Assembly: GCA_027493935.1 (NCBI GenBank)
Contig: JAOSJV010000011.1
Location: 857,978 to 921,977, forward strand
Direction: 5' to 3'
Source of the DNA: Burkholderiales bacterium
GTDB taxonomy: Bacteria > Pseudomonadota > Gammaproteobacteria > Burkholderiales > SG8-39
DNA: 64,000 nucleotides
In this document: piece by piece, positions 1 to 9,570 of the stretch
How positions within the stretch are numbered: position 1 is the stretch's first letter
Layout: every line of letters starts with the position of its first letter
Translations under genes and position numbers: made by a program
Notes under the pieces: generated by a model
The model's input: the letters and a program-made list of their open reading frames with translations, nothing else
Told to the model about the DNA's origin: nothing
Database searches by the model: none

Positions 1-48
1 GGCAGCTGCGACGGCGGCACCAAGAAGATCATCTACAAGCGCGGCTGA
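1..48 (+). CDS. C-terminal end of a protein cut by the window edge
   Basis: The first 15 codons run open to a TGA at 46-48 and read GSCDGGTKKIIYKRG. The frame is open from the first base, so this is the tail of a gene that starts outside the window. The basic C-terminus gives no family. The next gene on this strand begins about 75 bases later. Confidence 0.5.
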   Translation, partial: GSCDGGTKKIIYKRG

Positions 49-122
49 CCGCCGCGTGCCGTAGGGCGCGGCCGGGCACCTGCTACAGTGCCCCGGTCGT
101 CTGGCCGATTGGGGAGGGGCCA

Positions 123-1536
123 CTGTCCGCGAGCGTCGAGATTCCACTGTGGCTCGCGGCGATCGCCGGTGCGCTCGCGGCGTGGGCGGCACTCGATCGC
201 CTCCTGATGCCGAGCGTGCGGTGGCTGATCCGCGCGCGCGCGAACCGCGTCCTGGAGGACGTCGGCAAGCGCCTGCGCATCCAGATCCGGCCGTTCCAGC
301 AGTCGAGCCGCCGCACGCTGATCGACCGGCTGGTGTTCGACGACCGCGTGCAGCAGGCGGCGAAGGCGCACGCGGAGGCGCACGGCATGCCGCGCGAGGT
401 GGCGCTCGACCAGGTGCGGCGCTATGCGCGCGAGATCGTGCCCGCGTTCAACGCCTACCTCTACTTCCGCGTCGGCTACTGGGCCGGCAAGACGCTATCG
501 CGCGCGCTCTACCGCGTGCGCATCGGCTACGCGGACGAGGCCGGCCTCGCGCGCGTGCCGGAGAACGCGACGGTGGTGTTCGTGATGAACCATCGCAGCA
601 ACATGGACTACGTGCTCACCGCGTACCTCGCGGCCGACCAGGCGGCGCTCTCCTACGCGGTCGGCGAGTGGGCGCGGATCTGGCCGGTGCAGCAGATCAT
701 CCGCGCGATGGGCGCGTACTTCGTGCGGCGCGACTCGCGCGACGCGCTCTACCGGCGGGTGCTCGAACGCTACATCGCGATGGCGACCGAGGCCGGCGTG
801 ACGCAGGCGGTGTTCCCCGAGGGCGGACTCTCGCGCGACGGGCGGCTGCGCGAGCCCAGATTCGGCGTGATCGACTACATGCTGCGCGGCTTCCGCGCCG
901 ACGGCGAGCGCGATGTCGTGTTCGTGCCGATCGCGCTCAACTACGACCGCACGCTCGAGGACCGCACGCTCCTGCGCGGCGCCGATCCCGACGCGCCGCC
1001 CGCGGGCCGCCTCGCTGCGGCGCTCACCACGCTGCGGTTCGTGGCGCGCCAGCTCGGCCTCGCGCTGCGCAGCCGCTGGTACCGTTTCGGCTACGCGTGC
1101 GTCAACTTCGGGACGCCGATCTCGGTGCGCGAGTACGCCGCCGCGCGCGGCGTCGAGTTTGCGCGGCTCGAGCGTGACGAGCGGCAGCGCGAGGTCGCCG
1201 CTCTCGGCCGGCGGTTGATGGACGAGGTCGGCAGCCTGGTGCCCGTCCTGCCGGTGCCGCTGGTCGCGACGGCGCTGCTCGAGCGCGTCGGCGAGCCGCT
1301 GAGCGAGCTCGAGCTCAAGGGCCGCGTCGCCGAGCTCGTGGTGCGGCTCGAGCGTGCCGGCGCCCGCATCTACGTCCCGCGCCGCGATTGGGACTACGCG
1401 GTCGGCGCGGGACTGCGCATGCTCACGCTGCGTCGCGTCGTCGAGGCGCGCGACGGGCTCTACACCGCGCGGCGCGAGGAGGGCGCGGCTGCTCGCCTAT
1501 TACGCGAACTCGATCGCGCATCTCGCCGCGGACTGA
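123..1536 (+). CDS. PlsB-like glycerol-3-phosphate/lysophospholipid acyltransferase (frameshifted near C-terminus)
   Basis: Membrane acyltransferase of the PlsB/PlsC superfamily, expected to acylate glycerol 3-phosphate or a lysophospholipid at the inner membrane. The catalytic HX4D motif reads HRSNMD (about residue 155) and the substrate-binding motif reads PEGGLSRDG (about residue 232). The first ATG in frame is at 207, but the frame is open upstream and encodes a hydrophobic anchor (PLWLAAIAGALAAWAAL). A strong GGGGAGGGG site at 111-119 sits just ahead of a CTG at 123, so I place the start there. Near 1486 (GAGGAGGG) one extra G moves the frame. The alternative frame ends LLAYYANSIAHL before a TAG/TGA-type stop at 1534-1536, which matches the usual family C-terminus. 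Without the correction the protein would run to 1652. Confidence 0.8.
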
Positions 1537-1648
1537 CACCGAGCGCCGATGCCGCGCAAGCGCTGCGAGGCTCCCTGCGCGCGCCGCGAGGTTATCCTCG
1601 GCATAGGCGCGCCATCCGGGCGCGCGTCCGCCGTCGAGGAGTGAGCGC

Positions 1649-3015
1649 ATGAACAACCGAACCGGGGGAGAGCGCGCCGACCTGCTCGAGCGGCTGCGCG
1701 AGGCGATCGCTTCCGGCGCCGACGCACGCGCGGCGGCCGAGCTGAACGAGCTTCATGCCTCCGAGATCGCCGACCTGCTCGAGTCCTGTCCGCCCGAGGA
1801 GCGCGCCGCGCTGTGGCGGCTGGCGGACCCGCAGGTCAAGGGCGACATCCTGATCGAGACGCACGGCGAGGTGCGCCGGCAGCTGATCGACGAGAGCACC
1901 CCGGACGAGCTGGTGGCCCCCGTGCAGCGGCTCGACCTCGACGCGCTTTCGGACATCTACGACGAGCTGCCGCCCGGCGTCGTGGAAGCGGTGCTCGCCG
2001 CGATGGACGCGCAGCGCCGCGAGCGGTTCACGCTGGTGCGAACCTATCCGCCGGACACCGCCGGCGGCCTGATGGACGTCGACGCGCTGGCGGCGCGTCC
2101 GGACGTCACGCTGCGCATGGTGCTGAGCTATCTCGCGCGCTACCGCGCCGAGCACGGCCGGCTGCCGGCGCACACTGACGCCGTGATGGTGACCGATCTC
2201 GCCGGCGACTATCTCGGCCGGCTCGCCGTCACCGATCTGGTGTCGCTCGATCTGGAAAGGCGCGTGCACGAGGTCATGGACCGCGATACCGAGGCGATCG
2301 CCGCGGACACGCCGGCGGCGCGGGTGGCGCGGCGCTTCGAGGACGAGGACCTCGTGTCCGCGGCGGTCGTCGACGGTCGCGGCCGGCTGATCGGGCGCAT
2401 CACGGTCGATGACGTGATGGACGTGATCCGCGAGCAGGCGGAGAACGCGGTGCTGGCAGGTGCCGGCCTGACGCGACGGCCGACACCTTCGCGCCGGCGC
2501 TCGCCAGCGCCTGGCGCCGCGCAGCCTGGCTCGGCCTTCACCTGGCCGGCGTGTTCGCGTCCGCGTGGGTGATCGGCCTCTTCGAGCGCTCGATCGACGA
2601 GCTGGTAGCCCTCGCGGTGCTGATGCCTGTGGTGGCGAGCATGGGCGGGGTGGCGGGCACGCAGAGCCTCGCGGTGGTGATCCGAGGCATCGCGCTGGAG
2701 CAGGTGAAGGAGGGCAACCGCCTGCGCCTGTTCAACCGGGAGCTCGCGGTCGGGCTTCTGAACGGCGGCCTGTGGGCGCTCACGGTCGCGTTCGTCGCCG
2801 CGCTGTGGTTCGGGCAGCCGGGGTTGAGCCTGGTGTTCGGCGTCGCGCTGGTGCTCAATCTCGTCTGGGGCGTCGCCACGGGCACGCTCGTGCCGATGGC
2901 GCTCGCGCGCCTGCGCATCGATCCTGCGCTCGCCGGCGGTGTGGTGCTGGTTGCGCTCACCGACGCCTTCGGCTTCTTCGTGTTCCTCGGCCTGGCGACG
3001 CTGTTCCTGCTCTGA
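1649..3015 (+). CDS. mgtE: MgtE magnesium transporter (one frameshift)
   Basis: Mg2+ channel/transporter of the inner membrane. The N-terminal part (1649 to about 2470) has the superhelical MgtE-N domain (LNELHASEIADLLE) and then paired CBS domains that sense cytosolic Mg2+. The five-helix pore part follows in the +1 frame from about 2475 to 3015 and includes the conserved stretch PVVASMGGVAGTQSL. The two parts join if one base is added near 2470, so the break is a frameshift inside one gene of normal family length. A GAGGAGTG ribosome site precedes the ATG. It follows the acyltransferase with no shared function evident. Confidence 0.88.
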
Positions 3016-3025
3016 TCGGCCGCCC

Positions 3026-3301
3026 TCACTCGCCGAAGCGGGATCGTGCGCGCTGGAATGCGGCGCCGAGCGCCTCGAACTCCTTTTCGGCGGTGCCCGC
3101 GAGCGTTTCCCACTCGGACTCGCCGGCGCGCTCGATGGCGCGTGTTTGCGCGGCGGCATCGTCGCGCAAGCGGCGCAGCTCCGCGAGCGCCTGCTCGAGG
3201 TCGGCGCGTGCACGCGCTCGCGACGCGAGCTCCGCGAGCTCGGCGTTCCACAGCGCGAGCCGCGCGCCGAGCGTCTCGAGATACTCGCTCTTGCTCGTCA
3301 T
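3026..3301 (-). CDS. small coiled-coil protein of unknown function
   Basis: A 91-residue protein with no recognised domain. The sequence is strongly helical and rich in Ala, Glu, Arg and Leu (ADLEQALAELRRLRDDAAAQ), so a coiled coil is likely. There is no signal peptide or membrane segment. The ATG at 3301 has an excellent GAGGAGGT site six bases upstream, which supports a real gene. It converges on mgtE with an 11-base gap. Confidence 0.6.
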   Translation of the reverse strand: MTSKSEYLETLGARLALWNAELAELASRARARADLEQALAELRRLRDDAAAQTRAIERAGESEWETLAGTAEKEFEALGAAFQRARSRFGE

Positions 3302-3476
3302 GCCGGACCTCCTCGCCGGGGCGCCCCGGAGCCCCGGACCGCTTGACCGTCAGTATGCCGCCGTGGCGCACGAGATCAAGAGATGCCCGCCAAACTCGCC
3401 GGCGTGCGGCCGCGGCGGTTGCCATGCGGCCGGCGTCGGACTTACCCTGCCGGCCTGCGTCTGCCAGCGAGGCCCG

Positions 3477-4188
3477 ATGAAGCTCGTGGAGATCGCGCGC
3501 GCGCTCGGCCGCGAGGTCGATGCGCTGGCGTTCGCGCCGCCGGTCGCCTACGTCTACAACCCGCTCGACTACGCGTGGGCGCCGCATCGCGCCTATCTCG
3601 AGCGTTACGGCGCCGGCCGGCCCGAAGTGGTCCTGGTCGGGATGAACCCGGGGCCGTTCGGAATGGCGCAGACCGGCGTGCCGTTCGGCGACGTCGGCGT
3701 GGTGCGCGACTGGCTGCGCATCGAGGGGCCGGTCGGCCGCCCGGCACGCGAGCATCCGAAGCGGCGCATCGCCGGCTTCGGGTGCCTACGCGGCGAGGTG
3801 AGCGGCCAGCGCTTGTGGGGCTGGGCACGCGCGACGTTCGGCACGCCCGAGCGCTTCTTCGCGCGCTTCTTCGTTCTGAACTACTGCCCGCTCGTGTTCA
3901 TGGAGGCGAGCGGACGCAACCGCACCCCCGACAAGCTGCCGCGCGAAGAGCGCGCACCGCTCTTCGCCGCGTGCGACCGCGCGTTGCGCGCGAGCGTGGC
4001 CGCGCTCGCGCCGCGCTACGTGGTCGGGGTCGGCGCGTTCGCTGCGGCGCGCGCGGCCGACGCGCTGGCGGGGCTGGACCTCACGCTCGGTCGGGCGCCG
4101 CACCCGGAGCCCGGCGAACCCGAGCGCGAATCGCGGCTGGGCGGCCGGGATGCAGTGTGCGCTGGAGGGAATCGGCGTCCGGCTCTGA
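3477..4188 (+). CDS. SMUG1-like uracil-DNA glycosylase (frameshift in the second catalytic motif)
   Basis: Excises uracil and related damaged bases from DNA (family 3 UDG). Motif 1 reads NPGPFGMAQTGVPFGD, which is diagnostic of SMUG1-type enzymes and carries the catalytic Asn. The uncorrected frame reads HPEPGEPERE where the DNA-binding motif should lie. Removing one G at about 4107 gives HPSPANPSANRGW, the expected motif 2, and a stop at 4186-4188. The start ATG at 3477 follows a GCGAGG site. Length (about 236 residues) fits the family. Confidence 0.85.
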
Positions 4189-4218
4189 TGCGGCCGTCGC
4201 CGGCGGACCGGCCGCGCG

Positions 4219-4536
4219 CTACGCGGGCCGGAGCTCGAGCAGGCGGGCGAAACGGATGCGCGCGGCCGGCTGCTTGCGCAGGCCGCCGTAGCTGCGGTCG
4301 CTGATCACTTCGGCGCACTTCGTGATCTGCGCGGCGCCGTGGGTGCCGCGCGTCGCGCCGCGCACCGCCTGCAGCGCCCGCAGCGTCGCGGGCCAGAGTT
4401 CGACCTGGATGCGGTCGACCTTCGCGAGCACAACCGGAATGCCGCCTGCGGCCTCGGTCACGGCGAGGACCGTGATCTCGATCTCGGCCTCCTCGCCGTC
4501 GGCGAGCCGGTCGTAGCCCGAGGTGTCTGCGGTCAT
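4219..4536 (-). CDS. conserved-looking hypothetical protein, 105 residues
   Basis: A 105-residue acidic-to-basic soluble protein beginning MTADTSGYDRLADGEEAEIE. I do not recognise a family. The ATG at 4534-4536 is preceded by ACAGGAG about 12 bases upstream. The frame stays open further upstream, but that part is the wrong-frame shadow of the DUF72 gene. It lies between two DNA- or RNA-related genes transcribed towards and away from it. Confidence 0.5.
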   Translation of the reverse strand: MTADTSGYDRLADGEEAEIEITVLAVTEAAGGIPVVLAKVDRIQVELWPATLRALQAVRGATRGTHGAAQITKCAEVISDRSYGGLRKQPAARIRFARLLELRPA

Positions 4537-4709
4537 GTCAGGGTACGCTCCTGTGCCATCCTGCACATCGGTCGGCCGCGCTTCCGCCGCCTTACGCCCA
4601 TTCTTCGAGCAAGCCGCGTACCAGACACCCCGCGCCGCCGGCAGGTCGTTCCTTCGGACGCTGCAAACCGCACCGACCGGCGAGACCGAACGATACGCCG
4701 CGCGACGTC

Positions 4710-5607
4710 TCACCGGGGCGGCGTGCACGCTGCAGGCGGCCCGGCCCCAAGGAGCCGGGCGAGCCGGAGCGCGTTCGCCGGCGCGTGGGCATCCCGGTCG
4801 TTGTCGAAATACACGTAGACGTCGCGCTGCGCGCGGCGAGGGTGGCGTGCGGCCGGTGATGCGCCGCGCGTCGCCGGGCTCTCCGCCGGCGCGCCAGCGG
4901 CCGATGCGGTCGGCCCAGCCGCGCAGCGCGCGCTCGCCGTAGCCGCTGCCATAGGTGCTTTGGTGGCCGTGCAGGCGCAGATACACGAAGCCCGCGGTGA
5001 GCTCTTCGACGCGCGGCCAGTCTGCGCTGTCGGAGACGACGATCGCGATGCCGAAGCGGCCGGCGAGGTCCACGAACGCAGGATCGAGGAAGCTCTCGTC
5101 GCGCACCTCCAGCGCGTGCCGCAGGCGGCGCGTGCGATCGATGCGAGTCCAGCTGCGGCCCGCGACGCGTGCGTCGTGGCGACGCGCGAGCCGCGCCGCC
5201 TCGCGCGTGTCGCGCGGCAGCAGCGCGAGAAAGCGCTCGATGCGCGCGGCGTCGAACCGCGCGCTCGCCGGGAGCTGCCAGACGAGCGGGCCGAGCCTGT
5301 CGCCGAGCAGCAGCACTCCGGAGGCGAAGAAGTTGGCGAGCGGCGTCTCCACGTCCCGCAGGCGCTTGACGTGGGTGATGAACCGGCTGCCCTTGACCGC
5401 GAAGCGAAAGTCGGGCGGCGCGGCCGCCCGCCACGCGCGGAAGTCGTCCGGCCGCCTCAGCGAATAGAAGGTGCCGTTCAGCTCGAGCGAGTTGAAGCAG
5501 CGGCTGGCGTACGCCAGCTCGCGCGCGCGCGCGAGACCTGCCGGGTAGAACCTGCCACGCCAGTCTGCGTAGTCCCAGCCCGAGGTGCCGACCCAGACGC
5601 GCGCCAT
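4710..5607 (-). CDS. DUF72 (YecE-like) protein (frameshift)
   Basis: DUF72 proteins fold as a TIM barrel; their biochemical role is not established. The N-terminus has the typical VWVGTSGWDYADWRGRFYP and the middle has FAVKGSRFITHVKRL, both hallmarks. The C-terminal signature DVYVYFDNDRDAHAPANA lies in a different frame from about 4830 down to the stop at 4710, so one indel near 4830-4850 breaks an otherwise full-length gene (about 298 residues). The start at 5607 is the first ATG of the frame and matches the family N-terminus. Confidence 0.82.
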
Positions 5608-5635
5608 CGGATCCCGGCGGGCGCCCGGCGCACGA

Positions 5636-6492
5636 TCAGGCCGCGCGCGTCAGCGCGCCGCTCTGGTAGTCGCGGATCGCCTGGATGATCTCGTCGCGCG
5701 TGTTCATCACGAACGGTCCGTGCTGCACGATCGGCTCGCCGAGCGGCCGCCCGGCGAGCAGCAGCACGCGCGCGCCGTCGGCGCCGGCGACGAGCTCGAC
5801 CCGGTCGCCGTCGCGCGCGAGCACGCCTGCGGCGTGGGTCGGCACCTCGCGCCCGGCCACGCGTGCCGTGCCCTCGGTGGCGTAGAGGAATGCGTTGTCG
5901 TGCGCGCGCAGCGCATGGGCGAACGCCGCGCCGGGCGGCAGCTCGAGGTCGACGTAGAGCGGTTCGGTCGTCAGCCCCTGGATCGGCCCCGGCGTCGCCT
6001 TGCCGCCCGTCTGCAGCACGCCGGCGATCACCTTGGCGCGCCCGCCGCCGGCGAGCGCCACCGCCGGGATCTCGCCCGGTGCGATGTCGCGGTACTCCGG
6101 ATCCTTCATCTTCTCGCGCGCCGGCAGGTTGATCCAGAGCTGGAAGCCGCGCATGCGCCCTTGCGTCTGCTGCGGCATTTCCGAATGGATGATCCCCGGC
6201 CCGCGCTCATCCACTGCACGCTGCCCGGCGTGAGGTCGCCGCGGTTGCCGAGATGGTCCTCGTGCAGCATGTGGCCGTCGAGCATGTAGGTCACCGTCTC
6301 GAACCCGCGGTGCGGATGGTTCGGGAAGCCGGCGAGGTAATCGTTCGGATCGTCCGACCAGAACTCGTCGAGCATGAGGAAGGGATCGAGCCGGGCCGCC
6401 TCGCTCTGCCCGAGGCTGCGGCGCAGCTTCACGCCCGCGCCGTCGGAGGTCGAGACCGCCTGGACGATGCGCTCCACCGTGCGTGTGGTCAT
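5636..6492 (-). CDS. pirin family protein (frameshift)
   Basis: Bicupin of the pirin/YhhW family. Some members are quercetinases and others act as redox-linked regulators, so the substrate here is open. The metal-binding cupin motif FPNHPHRGFETVTYML lies in the first part (6492 to about 6200), and the rest, from IIHSEMPQQTQGRMRGFQLW onward, lies in a second frame. Adding one G to the GGGG run at about 6194-6197 joins them as VQWMSAGRGIIHSEM, the usual family sequence. The downstream gene order pirin, azoreductase, LysR suggests an electrophile or oxidative-stress group. Confidence 0.85.
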
Positions 6493-6521
6493 GTCGGTTC
6501 TCCTGGTGCCCGCGGAAGGGA

Positions 6522-7142
6522 TTATGCGGCGAGCCGGTCGGGCGCGACGAGCTGCCGTATCGCCCGCTCCGCCTGCGCGAGGCCGGCCGCCTTCGCGGCA
6601 GCGTCGATCGCGAGGCCTTCGGCGTACACGAACGTCACCTCGTCGATGCCGAGAAAGCCGAGGAACTGCCGCACGAACGCGCTCTGATGATCGCCCGCGG
6701 TCTGTGCATAGCGGCCGCCGCGTGTGGCGATCACGTACGCCTGCTTGCCGGTGAGCAACCCTACCGGGCCCTTCTCAGTGTAGCGGAAGGTGACGCCCGC
6801 GCGCGCGACGTGGTCGAAGTAGGCCTTGAGCGCCGAGGGCACGCCGAAGTTGTACATCGGCAAGCCGAGCACGACGACATCGGCGCGGCGCAGCTCGTCG
6901 ATCAGGGCGTCGGAGCAGGCCACCACCGCCGCCTGCTCGGGGGTGCGCTCGGCGGGTTCGGCGAGGAATGCGCCGAAGCGCGCGGCGTCCAGGTGCGGTA
7001 CGGGTGCTTGCGCCAGATCGCGCACGATGACCGTGCCGCCGGGGTTGGCCTCGCGCCACGCGGTGACCAGTTTGCCGGCGAGCCGGCTCGACTGGCCGTC
7101 CGCCGAGAAGATGCTCGCGTTCAGTTGCAGGAGGGTGCTCAT
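6522..7142 (-). CDS. azoR: FMN-dependent NADH:azoreductase
   Basis: Intact 206-residue flavodoxin-fold quinone/azo reductase, which reduces quinones and azo compounds with NADH. The N-terminus LLQLNASIFSADGQSSRLAG carries the phosphate-binding loop, GLPMYNFGVPSALKAYFDHV is the family signature, and ATRGGRYA lies near the isoalloxazine pocket. It is transcribed divergently from the LysR gene at 7253, the usual arrangement for a regulator and its target. The ATG at 7142 has AGGAGTCC upstream. Confidence 0.92.
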   Translation of the reverse strand: MSTLLQLNASIFSADGQSSRLAGKLVTAWREANPGGTVIVRDLAQAPVPHLDAARFGAFLAEPAERTPEQAAVVACSDALIDELRRADVVVLGLPMYNFGVPSALKAYFDHVARAGVTFRYTEKGPVGLLTGKQAYVIATRGGRYAQTAGDHQSAFVRQFLGFLGIDEVTFVYAEGLAIDAAAKAAGLAQAERAIRQLVAPDRLAA

Positions 7143-7189
7143 GTCGGGACTCCTCGTTGGTTCGCCACTGCCCCGATGATCAGGTCAAC

Positions 7190-7244
7190 GAAATCGATAG
7201 AAAAGTGCAAAATATAGGGTAGAATCATCAAGGAAATCGATAGA
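7190..7244. promoter_or_regulatory. twin operator-like sites between azoR and lysR
   Basis: The 110-base divergent intergenic region is A+T-rich compared with its surroundings. It holds two exact copies of GAAATCGATAGA, at 7190-7201 and 7233-7244, 43 bases apart, or about four helical turns. Each contains the palindrome ATCGAT. A TAGAAT hexamer at 7220-7225 between them could be a -10 box for the LysR gene. Inference: binding sites for the LysR-type protein that control both genes. Confidence 0.5.
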
Positions 7245-7252
7245 TTTGGCTC

Positions 7253-8218
7253 ATGGTAGCCCCGCGGATCTCGCTCGACCAGTGGCGCGCCTTGGTGGCC
7301 GTCGTCGAGGCGGGCGGCTATGCGCAAGCGGCCGCTCGGCTGCATCGCAGCCAGTCGAGCGTGACCTACGCGGTGCAGAAGATCGAGCGCCTGCTCGGCC
7401 TGAAGGTGTTCGAGCTTCGCGGCCGCCGCGCGGCGCTGACCGAAGCCGGGCAGGTGCTCTACCGGCGCGCGAAGACGCTGATCGAGGATGCCGAGGCGCT
7501 CGAGCGCGGCGCGGCAGGCATGGCGGCCGACTGGTCGCCCGAGATCCGGCTCGCCGTCGAGGTGATCTTCCCGACCTGGCTCCTGCTCGAGTGCTTCGCG
7601 CGCTTCGCCGAGACGCGGCCGCAGACGCGCATCCAGCTCCACGAGACGGTGCTCGGAGGCACCGACGAGGCGCTCGCCGGCGGGGCGATGGATCTTGCCA
7701 TCACCTCGCACGTGCCGGCCGGTCTTCTCGGCGACCCGCTGATCCGGCTGCGGGTGGTGCCGGCCGCGCATCCTGACCATCCGCTCCACCGGTTGGGCCG
7801 CACGCTCACGCAGCGCGACCTGCGCCGCCACCGGCAGCTCGTGGTGCGCGACAGCGGCGTGAGCCGGGCGCGCGAGGTCGCGTGGCTCGGCGCCGAGCAG
7901 CGCTGGACCGTCACGAGCAAGGCGACCTCGATCCGCGCCGCCTGCATGGGGCTCGGGTTTGCGTGGTATCCGGAGGACGGCATTCGCGAGGAGCTGGCCG
8001 CCGGCCGGTTGAAGCCGCTGCCGCTGCGCGAGGGCGGCGAGCGCTTCGAGCAACTGTACATGGTGTACACCGATCGCGACTATCCGGGCCGCGACACCGT
8101 GCACCTCGCCGAGATCATCCGCGAGCGCGTGCACGTGGAGTGCGCGCGGCGCGAGCGCGACGAATCCGGGCAGCCAGCCGCCTCGGGTTCGGCCGCAGGC
8201 CCCTTCTCCTCACGCTGA
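7253..8218 (+). CDS. LysR family transcriptional regulator
   Basis: A 321-residue LysR-type regulator. The N-terminal winged helix-turn-helix runs from about residue 5 to 65 (VVEAGGYAQAAARLHRSQSS is the recognition region), and a periplasmic-binding-like effector domain follows. The C-terminal tail is rich in Glu and Arg. It starts at an ATG at 7253 and is divergent from azoR, so it most likely controls azoR and possibly pirin and the exporter immediately downstream. The effector cannot be read from the sequence. Confidence 0.88.
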   Translation: MVAPRISLDQWRALVAVVEAGGYAQAAARLHRSQSSVTYAVQKIERLLGLKVFELRGRRAALTEAGQVLYRRAKTLIEDAEALERGAAGMAADWSPEIRLAVEVIFPTWLLLECFARFAETRPQTRIQLHETVLGGTDEALAGGAMDLAITSHVPAGLLGDPLIRLRVVPAAHPDHPLHRLGRTLTQRDLRRHRQLVVRDSGVSRAREVAWLGAEQRWTVTSKATSIRAACMGLGFAWYPEDGIREELAAGRLKPLPLREGGERFEQLYMVYTDRDYPGRDTVHLAEIIRERVHVECARRERDESGQPAASGSAAGPFSSR

Positions 8219-8231
8219 TACGAGCGTCAGC

Positions 8232-9486
8232 GTGCCGATGATGGCCCGCGCCGCCGGCGCCCTCGCCTACCGCGACTACCGCTGGCTCTGGAGCGGCGGG
8301 CTTTTCTCGTACTCGGCGCAGTGGATCAACCAGGTTGCGCTCGGGTGGCTCGCCTACGAGCTCACCGGCTCGGGCACCGTGCTCGGCGCGGTGCTCGGGG
8401 CGCGTGCCGTACCGATCGTCCTGCTTGCGCCCTTAGCGGGCGTCGCCGCCGATCGCGTGCACCGGCGCACCTTGCTGATCGCCAGCCAAGCGCTGTTCTG
8501 TGCCGCCACAGCGGCCCTCGCGCTGCTGATCGCGAGCGGATCGGTGCGTGTCTGGCATCTCTTCGCGTTCACCTTCGTTCAGGGTACCGCACACGTCTTC
8601 GACCGCACCTCGCGCCAGTCGGCGATCCTCGATCTGGTGCCGCGCGAGGTCGCGTTCAACGCCGTGGCGCTGAACAATGTCGCGTTCGGCTTCACGCGCG
8701 TGCTATCGCCGGCAGTGGCGGGCTACCTGATCGCGTGGCTCTCCGCGGCGGCGAACTTCTTCGTGCAGGCGGGGCTCTACCTGCTGGCGATCGGTACGCT
8801 GCTGCGGCTGCCCACGCGCGAACGGCCGCGCTCCCCTGCCGCGGGCACGCTGTGGCACGGCCCTCACCGAGGGCTTTCGCTTCGCCGCCGGCGATGCGGC
8901 AGCCCGCGCGGTGTTGCTGGCGACCGCGGTGCCATACCTCTTTCTGATTCCGACCTGGGGTACGCTGCTGCCGGTGTACGCGAAGGACGTGCTTCATGCC
9001 GGCCCCGAGGGGCTCGGCTGGCTGATGACGGCGGTCGGCGTCGGCGCGCTGCTCGGCGGCGTCGCCTCGACCGCGCTCGGCCGCGTGGAGCGCTCGGGCT
9101 GGCTGCTGGTGGGCGCGAGCCTGGTGTTCTGTGCCGCGCTTCTCGGCGTCGCGGCGTCGCCGTCGATCCTGATCGCGGTGCCGTTCGTGATGCTTGCCGG
9201 CATCGGCGAGATGGTGAGCGTCACGCTCGGCCAGTCGCTGCTTCAGGTGGCCGCACCCGACGCGAGCCGCGGGCGCGTGCTCAGCCTGCTGCAGTTCAAT
9301 CCCGCACTGATCTCGCTCGGCTCGGTAGCGGTTGGCATCGGTGTCGATCTTATCGGCGCGCCTGCGGTCACCGTCGTCGCGAGCCTTGCCGCGGCCGTGG
9401 CGACCGGCGCGCTCGCGTGGCGCTCGCGCGCGCTGCGCGAGCTCAGGCTCTCGCGCCTGGTCGCGCGCGGGCAGCGACGTCATTAA
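8232..9486 (+). CDS. MFS transporter, EntS/DUF894-like (frameshift)
   Basis: Twelve-helix major facilitator exporter. The first half (8232 to about 8860) reads YRWLWSGGLFSYSAQWINQV and contains the cytoplasmic loop motif DRVHRRTLL between helices 2 and 3. The second half continues in the +1 frame as ALTEGFRFAAGDAAARAVLL to the stop at 9486. Removing one G at 8859-8860 joins them. It lies 13 bases after the LysR gene in the same direction, so it may be co-transcribed and export a toxic small molecule. Confidence 0.83.
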
Positions 9487-9570
9487 CGTGCGGGCGGGAG
9501 TCTATCGACGGGCAACCGCAGCGCGACAGGATCCACGCTTGCGCGGGGCCGACGCGGCGCGCCGGCTGCG

